Shown piece by piece: positions 46,938 through 55,182 of a stretch of 64,000 nt of DNA. The notes beneath the pieces were generated by a model. It worked only from the letters and a program-made list of their open reading frames with translations. It was not told the origin of the DNA and made no database searches. A program made the position numbers and the translations under genes. This DNA is from an uncultured Opitutaceae bacterium (GTDB lineage Bacteria > Verrucomicrobiota > Verrucomicrobiia > Opitutales > Opitutaceae): positions 124,001 through 188,000 of the forward strand of contig CAIOZY010000013.1 in assembly GCA_903862935.1 (NCBI GenBank). Direction: 5' to 3'. Positions within the stretch are counted from its first letter, which is position 1. Each line of letters begins with the position of its first letter.

Positions 46938-47801
46938 TTGAGCACCCAAGCCCACACCCGCGCCGTCGGCCAGCTGTTCCTGGCCGCCCTGTTCTGGAGC
47001 CTCGCCGGGCTCCTGATCAAGGCCGTGCCGTGGCCGCCCCTGGCCGTTGCCGGTGGCCGGGGGCTGGTTGCGGGAGTGTTCCTCCTGGCGACCAACCGCG
47101 GCCTGCGGTTCCATTTCTCCAGGATCCAGATCTTGGGCGCCTTGGGCTACGCCGCCTGCACGGTCACGTTTTGCGTCGCCACGAAACTGACGACCGCCGC
47201 AAACGCGATTTTGCTGCAATACACGGCGCCCGTCTGGGTCGCCCTGTTTGGCGCGTGGTTTCTGGGGGAGCGGGCGACCCGGTTCGACTGGCTCACGATC
47301 GTGGTGGCCCTGTCCGGGATGACGCTTTTCTTCGCCGACAATTTGGACCTGACCCACCGCGCCGGAAACATCCTCGGGGCCTTGAGCGGGGTCGCCTTCG
47401 CGGGGATGACCATGGCCCTGCGCCGCCAGAAGGACGGATCCCCGGTCGAGTCGATCATCCTGGGCAACGGGCTCGCCTTTCTAATCGGCATTCCCTGGAT
47501 CGTCTCGGCCCCGCACTTGTCCCCGGTGGGCTGGGGGACCCTGCTCACCCTGGGCGTCGTCCAGCTCGGCGCGGCCTACTGGCTGTACGCCAGGGCGATC
47601 AAGCACGTGACGGCCCTCGAGGCCCTCCTGATCCCGGTGATCGAACCGATCCTGAACCCGGTGTGGGTGCTGCTCGCCACGGGCGAGCGGCCCGCTCCCC
47701 TGGCGCTGACGGGCGGGCTGATCGTCCTTTCGGCGGTCACGATTCGGGCCGTGGCGTCGATCTGGGGGTTTAGGAAGCTGCGGATCCCGCCGGCGGCTTG
47801 A
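46938..47801 (+). CDS. EamA/DMT-family transporter (TTG start)
   Basis: Two EamA repeats, ten predicted TM helices. Confidence 0.88.
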   Translation: MSTQAHTRAVGQLFLAALFWSLAGLLIKAVPWPPLAVAGGRGLVAGVFLLATNRGLRFHFSRIQILGALGYAACTVTFCVATKLTTAANAILLQYTAPVWVALFGAWFLGERATRFDWLTIVVALSGMTLFFADNLDLTHRAGNILGALSGVAFAGMTMALRRQKDGSPVESIILGNGLAFLIGIPWIVSAPHLSPVGWGTLLTLGVVQLGAAYWLYARAIKHVTALEALLIPVIEPILNPVWVLLATGERPAPLALTGGLIVLSAVTIRAVASIWGFRKLRIPPAA

Positions 47802-48750
47802 GCTGAATGAGGACATTGGCGCCCGTGATCAAGGCGCCGCCCAGCAGCAGGCTCCCGGTCGCCGTCTCGTTCGCGTAAGCGAGCCCGGCCCACCGGGAGA
47901 ACACGGCGGGCAAGACGAGCGCAAAGAGGGACCCGAAGATCGGTTCCGTGCAGTAGATCAGCCCGGCCTCGGTGGCCGTGATCTTCGACTGCCACACGAT
48001 CATGATCGAGAAGGCCCCCAGTGTGCAGAACCCCGCCAGGAGCAGCGTGCACGTAAGCCACACCGGCGTCACCCACGGGACCACGAGCGCCGCGGCCGAG
48101 GGCGCCCCCGCCGCGGCCAGCCCGCCGAAGACCGCAGCCTCGACGGTGACCCAGACCAGCAGAAGCCTCCCCGGGCGGTCCCCGGCGAAGCGCGGGTCGT
48201 CCAGAAGCAGGATCTGCACCATGAAAAACACCGAGCACAGCAACGTTTCCCACTCGCCCCGGCCGAACTGGAGGGCCCGCCAATCGAACCGCCCCAGGAT
48301 CGCCACGCCTGCGAGCACCAGCGCGCAGCTGATCCAGACGACCGCCCCGGGGTTGCGCCGGTTGCGGAAGGCCAGCCACAGCGGAATCAGGATCGCATAA
48401 AGCTGCGTCAGGTAGGCCGAGGTCGAGGCGCTCGTGAAGCGCAGGCCGTCGTTTTGGAGCAGCATTCCGGCGGCCCCGAAAAGACCGATCAGGGCCCCCC
48501 TCTTTAGGTCGGTAGCCGACAGCGGCGAGCGCCGGACGAAGATCTGCCACAGTCCGAGGACGAGCAAACTCACCACGAAGCGCGGGGCGACCGCGTAGGC
48601 GACCGCGTAGGTGCCGCCAGAACCGGGAGCAAGCGCGGCGTTGAGGAGCACCAGCACCTTGATCACCGGGAAACTCAGCCCCCAGAACACGTTCGCCAGG
48701 AGCAGCATGGCGATCGCGCGGACGCGGGTGGGGGCGGGTGCGGGGCTCAT
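47770..48750 (-). CDS. EamA/DMT-family transporter
   Basis: Start moved to 48750 (MSPAPAPTRVRAIAMLLLANVFWGLSFPVIKVL); EamA repeats. Confidence 0.88.
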   Translation of the reverse strand: MSPAPAPTRVRAIAMLLLANVFWGLSFPVIKVLVLLNAALAPGSGGTYAVAYAVAPRFVVSLLVLGLWQIFVRRSPLSATDLKRGALIGLFGAAGMLLQNDGLRFTSASTSAYLTQLYAILIPLWLAFRNRRNPGAVVWISCALVLAGVAILGRFDWRALQFGRGEWETLLCSVFFMVQILLLDDPRFAGDRPGRLLLVWVTVEAAVFGGLAAAGAPSAAALVVPWVTPVWLTCTLLLAGFCTLGAFSIMIVWQSKITATEAGLIYCTEPIFGSLFALVLPAVFSRWAGLAYANETATGSLLLGGALITGANVLIQLKPPAGSAAS

Positions 48751-48975
48751 GGCGCACCGTCCACGCTGCCGGCCCTCCCGGTCCCCGCCAAGCCAATTGG
48801 GCCCGGATGAACGGATTCTGAGCACCCGCTTCACGAACGGGGCCGTTTGGGTCCGGGGAAGGCGCCACCTTGCACCCCGTGCAGCAGGTCCAGTGGGTAT
48901 TAGATTTTCTGCGATTAGGGGGTTCTACTCATTACCCTGTAGCGTTCGTTTTCCTAAACTTAGCCCGCACCACTC

Positions 48976-49899
48976 ATGATGTGTAACGCCCATAACCTAA
49001 CGCCGGTGACCGCGAGAAAGCTCTTGTTCGGAGCTTTCGCGGCGGTGCTGCTGCTGCACTCAGACCTGAGAGCCCAGGTTACGATCGCCAATCTATTCAA
49101 CACCGGGCAGACGAGTTCGCAGGGGCTGACGGCCGGTGGAAGCGCGGTGTCCTTCTGGTCCGTGACGTACGCCTCGTCCAACGGCGGCTCGAGTGCAAAC
49201 ACGACTTTCCAAGGAGCGGCCTACGCGATCACCGCCTCGGCTGTGAGCGCCTCGGGTTACACCCCTAGCACGAGCACGGCGGAATGGATCGTTGCGCCCG
49301 GGGCTTCGACTTCGAGCACCACCACCTCGGGCTCCAAGTACGTCAACAAGGGCGGAAATTATCTGCCGGGAAACGGAACCGGCGCCAACGAAGGCCTGTT
49401 CGTCTACACGCTGGCGTTTAATCTCACGCAGACCGGACTCGCCGTGGGCGCCGTCATCACGGCCCCCGTATCGATCGACATGACGATCGCTGCCGACGAC
49501 GGCTACACGATCTACTTGAACCCGCTCGGGTACAACGCCAGCCCGACGACGGCCCCGTCAAACTACACGAACTCGATCATCTCGATTCCCCAGGGCCAGT
49601 GGAGCGCCACCTCGCAGGTGATCGCCAACACAAGCAACGCGACCTTCTACAACGGGGTCAACTACCTGGCGATCGTGGTCGACAACACCAACGGCATCTC
49701 GGGATCCAGCTCCTCCACGGCATGGAATGAAACCGGGCTCTTGGATTACAACATGTCAGCGTGGAACGGGACCACAGAGATCTGGGCCAATGGGGCTGCC
49801 GTTGTTCCTGTGCCCGAGGTGGGCACCTGGATTCCTGGTCTGTTCGGTGTGCTCCTAGCGGGATACACCCAGCTCCGCCGCAGACTGAAGGCCGCCTAG
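48976..49899 (+). CDS. Secreted protein with PEP-CTERM-like sorting tail
   Basis: Signal peptide; C-terminus VPVPEVGTWIPGLFGVLLAGYTQLRRRLKAA (PE motif, TM helix, basic tail). Confidence 0.7.
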   Translation: MMCNAHNLTPVTARKLLFGAFAAVLLLHSDLRAQVTIANLFNTGQTSSQGLTAGGSAVSFWSVTYASSNGGSSANTTFQGAAYAITASAVSASGYTPSTSTAEWIVAPGASTSSTTTSGSKYVNKGGNYLPGNGTGANEGLFVYTLAFNLTQTGLAVGAVITAPVSIDMTIAADDGYTIYLNPLGYNASPTTAPSNYTNSIISIPQGQWSATSQVIANTSNATFYNGVNYLAIVVDNTNGISGSSSSTAWNETGLLDYNMSAWNGTTEIWANGAAVVPVPEVGTWIPGLFGVLLAGYTQLRRRLKAA

Positions 49900-49922
49900 A
49901 CCGCCCCTGCGCCAGAAAAGGG

Positions 49923-51272
49923 TCAGGCCAGGGACTTGGTCAAGATCTTGGCGTTTCGCCCGCTCTCCTCGTAGAGCTTCAGCCTGGCCTCCGGCAGGAT
50001 GTCCTTCTCCGCCTCGGAGAACCCGCAGACGTTGCTGAAGAAGCCGAAGCTCTGCGTCGACAGCGCTATAACCGAGGTGGCGTTGCGCTCCTTGGCCTGC
50101 AGGCACGCGTACTCGACCATCTTCTTGCCGATCCCCCGGTTGTGGTAGAAGGGCATGACATAGAGCGAGCCGATCTCGGCGAGCTTCGGCTGCTCCGGGT
50201 AGAAGTACAGGGTGACGCAGGCGATGATGTTCTCGTCGATCTCGAACACAAAAAACTGGTCGATGTTCTTCTCGATCGCCTGCTGGGTGCGGTGCAACAG
50301 CTCCTCCCTGCGGACGGCGTTCCGGGTCAGGTTGTAGATCACCCGCACGTCCCGCTTGGTGGCCTTGCGGATCTGCTGGTAGTCGTTTCCGTAGACCAGG
50401 GTCCCGACCCCCTCGTTCGAGAAGATCTCGTTCAGGAGCCCGTCAAAGACCCGGCCGTCCAGGATGTGGACCCGCGGGGTGCCGGTTTCGATCGCCTTGA
50501 TGGCGTGCACGGCCTTGGACAGGCTCGGGTCGGACATCCGCTCGGGGTTGTCCTTGATGATCGCCCGCAGGGCGTCGACGGCGACCTCCGGGCGGACCTT
50601 ACCGTCGATCTCGAGCCCGGCGTAGGGGGTCAGAAATATGATCTTGGTGGCGGCCATCGCCTCGGCGAGCTCCGCGGCGAGCAGGTCGGAGTTGACCCGC
50701 AGGGACTTTCCGTCCGGGCCGAAGGCGAGCGGGGAAACGAGCGGCACCACCTGCCGGGCGATCAGGTCGTTCAGGAGATCCTTGTCCACGCGTTCGACCT
50801 TGCCGGTGAACTGCTGGTCCAGCCCCTTGATGATGCCGACCGGCAGCGCCCTGACGGCGTTGGTGATCGCCGCCTTTAGCGAATTCTGCGTCAGGCCCTC
50901 GAGGATCAGGTGGGAGACCCGCGAGGAGGCGCGGACCGCCAGGTCCAAAGTCGCCGCGTCGGTGGGTCCGGTCCCGTCTGCATTGGTGATCGGAACGGAC
51001 CGGAGGGCCGACAGCTCCTTGAGCTGCTGGCTGATCCCGTGGACCAAGAGCAGCTTGATCCCGAGGCTCCTCAGAACGGCAATGTCGACCAGTAGATTTC
51101 CAAAATTCTCGTCTGCCACGATCGAGCCGTCGATCGCGATGACGAAGATCTGCCCCTGGAACCGGGGGACATACTTGAGGATGCCGCGCAGGTCCGTCGG
51201 CTTGATGGTCGTTGCCTGCGCCTGGGCGGGCGAGGGTGGGGGCTGGGAACTGGGGCCGGTGCCTGTGCTCAT
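49923..51272 (-). CDS. argA: Amino-acid N-acetyltransferase (N-acetylglutamate synthase, ArgA-type)
   Basis: AAK-like N-terminus (FQGQIFVIAIDGSIVADENFGNLLVDIAVLRSLGIKLLLVHGISQQL) plus GNAT C-terminus (LAEIGSLYVMPFYHNRGIGKKMVEYA). Confidence 0.88.
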   Translation of the reverse strand: MSTGTGPSSQPPPSPAQAQATTIKPTDLRGILKYVPRFQGQIFVIAIDGSIVADENFGNLLVDIAVLRSLGIKLLLVHGISQQLKELSALRSVPITNADGTGPTDAATLDLAVRASSRVSHLILEGLTQNSLKAAITNAVRALPVGIIKGLDQQFTGKVERVDKDLLNDLIARQVVPLVSPLAFGPDGKSLRVNSDLLAAELAEAMAATKIIFLTPYAGLEIDGKVRPEVAVDALRAIIKDNPERMSDPSLSKAVHAIKAIETGTPRVHILDGRVFDGLLNEIFSNEGVGTLVYGNDYQQIRKATKRDVRVIYNLTRNAVRREELLHRTQQAIEKNIDQFFVFEIDENIIACVTLYFYPEQPKLAEIGSLYVMPFYHNRGIGKKMVEYACLQAKERNATSVIALSTQSFGFFSNVCGFSEAEKDILPEARLKLYEESGRNAKILTKSLA

Positions 51273-51310
51273 GACTTCAGCGGCTGTTCTCGGCGAAGCA
51301 GCCCCGCTCG

Positions 51311-51928
51311 TCAATGCACTTGAACGGTCCAGGACTTGGACCCGCCCTTGGCCGGGATCGTGAACCGGTAGCGGCCGGGCGGAAGGGAGCCCGCCGGGAC
51401 GGTGGCCCGGACCAGGTTCTGGCGGGTCCGCGCGCTCAAGCCCCCGGTCAGCCGCTCAAAATCCGGGACGAGGAGAACCTCGGCCGCGCGGGTGTAGAGC
51501 CGGGCGCCGGCGAGCTGCACCTGGGAGTCAGGAAGCGTGCACTCGAAGTCCACGATGTAGGGCTGCTCCGCGGAGGCCGACGGCGCAGCCCGGACCGGGC
51601 CGAGGGACAGCGGCAGGATCGGCTGCTCGAGCAGGGTCTTGCTCAAGTCCGCGGGCAAACCCGGCTCGGCCGCCGAGACAGAAACTAGCTCCTCGGCGGA
51701 GATCGCCGAACCCGGGGCGAGCGGGCGGGTGTCGGGACGGCTCGCCGTGATCGTCACCCGGGCGTAGCCGGCCCGGGCAATCGACTCCCGCTCGCGGGCG
51801 TCCTGGTACGGGCGAAACGACGGCCCGGGCTTTCGGTAGCGCAGGTTGATGTAGGTGTACGGGACGACAAAGACGATGATCAGCAGGACGATCACCCTCA
51901 TGGGCCACGGCTTTCGATTCTGCGCCAT
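51311..51928 (-). CDS. Hypothetical single-TM membrane-anchored protein
   Basis: Start moved to 51928 (MAQNRKPWPMRVIVLLIIVFVVPYTYINLRYRKPG). Confidence 0.6.
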   Translation of the reverse strand: MAQNRKPWPMRVIVLLIIVFVVPYTYINLRYRKPGPSFRPYQDARERESIARAGYARVTITASRPDTRPLAPGSAISAEELVSVSAAEPGLPADLSKTLLEQPILPLSLGPVRAAPSASAEQPYIVDFECTLPDSQVQLAGARLYTRAAEVLLVPDFERLTGGLSARTRQNLVRATVPAGSLPPGRYRFTIPAKGGSKSWTVQVH

Positions 51929-52038
51929 CGTTGCGGGTAGGTGGCCGGAAGACTGCAGCTGTCCCGCCCCCGGTGGCAACGGGAAAGAGGAAATTCCGTT
52001 GCCCCGCGAAGGGGCGCATGATTCCTTTTGAGGGAATC

Positions 52039-53799
52039 ATGAAATTCTGGTCCCAGTACTTTATCCCGACTCTTAAGGAGAGCCCGGCCGACGCCGAAAT
52101 CGCCTCCCACCGCCTCCTCATCCGGGCGGGCCTCGTCCGCAAGCTGGGCGGGGGCCTGTACACGTACCTGCCGCTGGGGCTCAGGGTCATGCAGCGCATC
52201 AGCCAGATCTGCCGCGAGGAGATGGAGAAGGCCGGCGCGATCGAGCTGCAGATGCCCCACGTCCACCCGGCCGAGCTCTGGCAGCAGGGCCCGCGCTGGG
52301 CCGCCGCGCGCGAGATCATGTTCCGGGCCGACCACGCCGGCGCCGGCAAGAGGGCCGGGGCCGACCCGGAGTTCGTCCTCGGGCCGACCCACGAGGAGAT
52401 CATCACTCCGCTCGTCAAAAACGAGATCACGAGCTACCGGGACCTGCCCAAGAACTTCTTCCAGATCGCAACCAAGTTCCGCAACGAGATACGGCCCCGA
52501 TTCGGGCTGATGCGCGCCCGGGAGTTCGTTATGAAGGACGCCTACTCCTTCGATGTAGACGAGGCCGGCGCGCGCAAGAACTACCTGGCCATGAAGAGCG
52601 CCTACGAGCGTTTCTTCGCCCGGGTGGGGCTCAAGACGGTGGTCGTCGAGGCGGACACCGGCGTCATGGGCGGCAGCGACTCCCACGAGTTCATGGTGCC
52701 CGCCGAGATCGGCGACGACGACGTGGTCTACGGGGAGAAGAGCGGCTACGCCGCCAACCGCGAGAAGGCCACAAGCGGCCTGGTGCCCGCGGGGTTTGTC
52801 CCCCCGGCCCCGGGCGAAGCCGTGGCCGAGTTTCCGACCCCCGGGGTGACGACGATCGCCGGCCTCGAGGCCGCACCATACGGCGTTTCAGCCGGGTCCC
52901 AGTTCAAGACCCTGGTCTACGTCGGGGACGGAAAGCTCTTCCTTGTGATTTTGCGGGGTTGCGACGAACTGGAGGAGGCCAAGCTCGGAAAACTCGGTTT
53001 CACCCTGTTCCGCCCGGCCACCGCCGAGGAGATCGCCCCGGTTCTGGGCGCCAAGCCCGGGAGCCTCGGGGCCGTCCGCGGGACGATCGCCAAGCGCGAC
53101 GGCCTGGCCGGGATCTTCGCCGACCAGGCGATCAGGCTCGTCGCCTCCGGAACCACCGGGGCGAACCGCGACGGCTTCCATCTCAAGAATGTCCACCCGG
53201 CGCGCGACCTGGACATCACCTCCTTCGGGGACTTCAGGCGCGTGCGCGAGGGCGAGCCCGACCCCCGGACCGGGGAGCCCCTGAAGATCGCCCGGGCGAT
53301 CGAGGTCGGCCACGTGTTCTTCCTGGGGACAAAGTACTCGGAAAAGTTCGGGGCCGTGTACACGGACGACCAGAAGCAGGCCCGCCCGATGGTGATGGGC
53401 TGCTACGGCATCGGCATCAGCCGCTCGATGCAGGCCTGCATCGAGCAGTCCCACGACGCCGACGGGATCCGCTGGCCGTGGGCGGTCGCGCCCTTCCAGG
53501 TCCTGATTTGCCTGCTCGACCCCGGGGTGGAGGAGTCGGCCGGCTGGGCCAAGCGGCTCGCGGAGGCCGCCGAACGGGCTGGGGCGAGTGTCCTCGTGGA
53601 CGACCGCGCCGAGCGCCCGGGGGTCAAGTTCAAGGACGCCGACCTGATTGGAATCCCGCTTCGAATCACGATCGGAGGCCGCGGCCTGAAGGAGGGAATC
53701 GTCGAACTCAAGTGGCGCTCCCACTCCCAGGTTGAAAAGCTTCCCTTGGCGGAGGCCGAGGCCCGCGTGGCCGCCGCGGTCGCGCAGCCCCAGGCATGA
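52039..53799 (+). CDS. proS: Prolyl-tRNA synthetase
   Basis: KFWSQYFIPTLKESPADAEIASHRLLIRAGLVRKLGGGLYTYLPLGLRV; FVLGPTHEEIITPLVKNEI; ProRS editing domain; class II motifs. Confidence 0.96.
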   Translation: MKFWSQYFIPTLKESPADAEIASHRLLIRAGLVRKLGGGLYTYLPLGLRVMQRISQICREEMEKAGAIELQMPHVHPAELWQQGPRWAAAREIMFRADHAGAGKRAGADPEFVLGPTHEEIITPLVKNEITSYRDLPKNFFQIATKFRNEIRPRFGLMRAREFVMKDAYSFDVDEAGARKNYLAMKSAYERFFARVGLKTVVVEADTGVMGGSDSHEFMVPAEIGDDDVVYGEKSGYAANREKATSGLVPAGFVPPAPGEAVAEFPTPGVTTIAGLEAAPYGVSAGSQFKTLVYVGDGKLFLVILRGCDELEEAKLGKLGFTLFRPATAEEIAPVLGAKPGSLGAVRGTIAKRDGLAGIFADQAIRLVASGTTGANRDGFHLKNVHPARDLDITSFGDFRRVREGEPDPRTGEPLKIARAIEVGHVFFLGTKYSEKFGAVYTDDQKQARPMVMGCYGIGISRSMQACIEQSHDADGIRWPWAVAPFQVLICLLDPGVEESAGWAKRLAEAAERAGASVLVDDRAERPGVKFKDADLIGIPLRITIGGRGLKEGIVELKWRSHSQVEKLPLAEAEARVAAAVAQPQA

Positions 53800-54101
53800 A
53801 CCCGGCGCAGGCCAAATCCAGCCCCCTTTCGCAGCCCCAGGCTGAGACCGAGCTGCAGCTGCAGCGCACTTGGCGGGTCGTCGTCCTGAACGACCCGGTC
53901 AACCTGATGTCGTACGTTGTCGTGGTCTTCAAGAAGGTGTTCGGCTTCAACGAGGACACCGCGCGAAAGCACATGCTCGAGGTGCACGAGCGGGGCCGTT
54001 CGATCGTCTGGATCGGCTTGAGGGAGCCAGCCGAGGCCTACGCCTTCACCCTGCAGCAGTGGCACCTAACCGCTATCCTTGAGCCCGATGAAGCGCATTG
54101 A
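53796..54101 (+). CDS. clpS: ATP-dependent Clp protease adaptor ClpS
   Basis: WRVVVLNDPVNLMSYVVVVFKKVFGFNEDTARKHMLEVHERGRSIVW; ATGA overlap with proS. Confidence 0.95.
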   Translation: MNPAQAKSSPLSQPQAETELQLQRTWRVVVLNDPVNLMSYVVVVFKKVFGFNEDTARKHMLEVHERGRSIVWIGLREPAEAYAFTLQQWHLTAILEPDEAH

Positions 54102-54549
54102 GGTCAAGCTCAGCCTGCCCGTGGTCGCGCCCCTGTTGGATGTGATCCGCGGACTTGCCGACGACCTGGCGCATCACCCGGCCGTGGCCTCCCCGCAGGC
54201 GGGCGCCGATGCCGAGATGGACGAGGCCTGGGCGGGGGAGCTCGTGGCCTCCCAGAAGAGCGACGTGGCGACCCTGCTCGCCCTCTTTGGCGAGGAGTTC
54301 TTCACGGACGCCGTGGTCTACTTTGACCCGACCAACGCCGAGGCGATCGCGCGGGCCTGCTCGGCAGTGCGCCTGAGGCTGCGCGAAAAGCACCTCAGGG
54401 GAATCGCCGACGAGCTGCTCGAGGCGGGCGAGGTGCAGGTCTCGGAGTTGGAGGAGCCGGTCAGGAAGGCCTTCATGTGCTACCTGTTCCTGGCGACGAT
54501 CCAGGATCTGATCATCCAGCACCTCGACCAGAGCATTGTCGGGTCCTAA
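54088..54549 (+). CDS. Hypothetical protein coupled to clpS (DUF2017-like context)
   Basis: Starts inside clpS 3' end (MKRIEVKLSLPVVAPLLDVIRGLADDLAHH). Confidence 0.6.
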   Translation: MKRIEVKLSLPVVAPLLDVIRGLADDLAHHPAVASPQAGADAEMDEAWAGELVASQKSDVATLLALFGEEFFTDAVVYFDPTNAEAIARACSAVRLRLREKHLRGIADELLEAGEVQVSELEEPVRKAFMCYLFLATIQDLIIQHLDQSIVGS

Positions 54550-54573
54550 TAGCCCCGATTCGGGCGGTTTCAT

Positions 54574-54602
54574 TTGACGGGAGACCGGGGTGCGGATAGG
54601 GT
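54574..54602 (+). promoter_or_regulatory. Sigma70-like promoter for candidate ncRNA
   Basis: TTGACG (54574-54579), 17-bp spacer, TAGGGT (54597-54602); predicted TSS ~54609-54610. Confidence 0.6.
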
Positions 54603-54609
54603 CACTGCC

Positions 54610-54790
54610 GACACCCTGCAGTGTTCGAGGTGCCTTAATACACGCTCTTTGCCTTTGAATCACAATGGGAGCCGAACCCGTCCCCGGAAGCTGCTATGCC
54701 GTAAACCGGAAAGCAAACGCCGGGGCGGAGGCGCCCACCTTAACTTAAAAGGTCCTGAGCCTTTGGGCGCACGGCACACGTGGAGTGTCC
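54610..54790 (+). ncRNA. Candidate 6S-like structured RNA, ~180 nt
   Basis: Ends pair (GACAC 54610-54614 with GTGTC 54785-54789; GTGCC with GGCAC further in); terminal stem CCG(T)CCCCGG/CCGGGGCGG; hairpin ACCTTaacttaaAAGGT on 3' side; own promoter; no CDS explains it. Confidence 0.55.
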
Positions 54791-54812
54791 TTTCCCTTTC
54801 CCGCACAGCCGC

Positions 54813-55163
54813 ATGAGTCCCCACGAATTCAACTTCCTCCACGCCTTTCACGTCTCCTCTGTTCTGCTTCTGGTCGGGCTCACCTTCTATGCCCTGGCCG
54901 GGGCTCCCGAGACGCGCAAGCGCGTGGTCATGTGGTCGGGGATCGTGAGCCTGCTCGTCGTTGGAAGCGGAATTAGGATGTGGCAGGCGGAGTTCAATTT
55001 TGCGATGGCCGGCTGGGTCTTCCTGAAGCTCCTGTGCTGGCTCGGGATATCCGCCTTGGCCGGCATGGCCTACCGGCGCAGGGAAAAGGCCGGGCTGTTC
55101 GGGGCCCTGACGGCGATCCTCGCGATCCTCGCGGTGACCCTGGCCTACACGAAGCCCTTCTAG
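54813..55163 (+). CDS. Hypothetical small integral membrane protein
   Basis: MSPHEFNFLHAFHVSSVLLLVGLTFYALAG; four hydrophobic segments. Confidence 0.7.
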   Translation: MSPHEFNFLHAFHVSSVLLLVGLTFYALAGAPETRKRVVMWSGIVSLLVVGSGIRMWQAEFNFAMAGWVFLKLLCWLGISALAGMAYRRREKAGLFGALTAILAILAVTLAYTKPF

Positions 55164-55182
55164 GCCCCAAAAGGCCGCGCCG

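Noticed and set aside
47576-48868. 430-aa minus-strand ORF spanning both EamA genes
   Set aside because: Out-of-frame high-GC ORF; Arg/Gly-rich translation without TM segments
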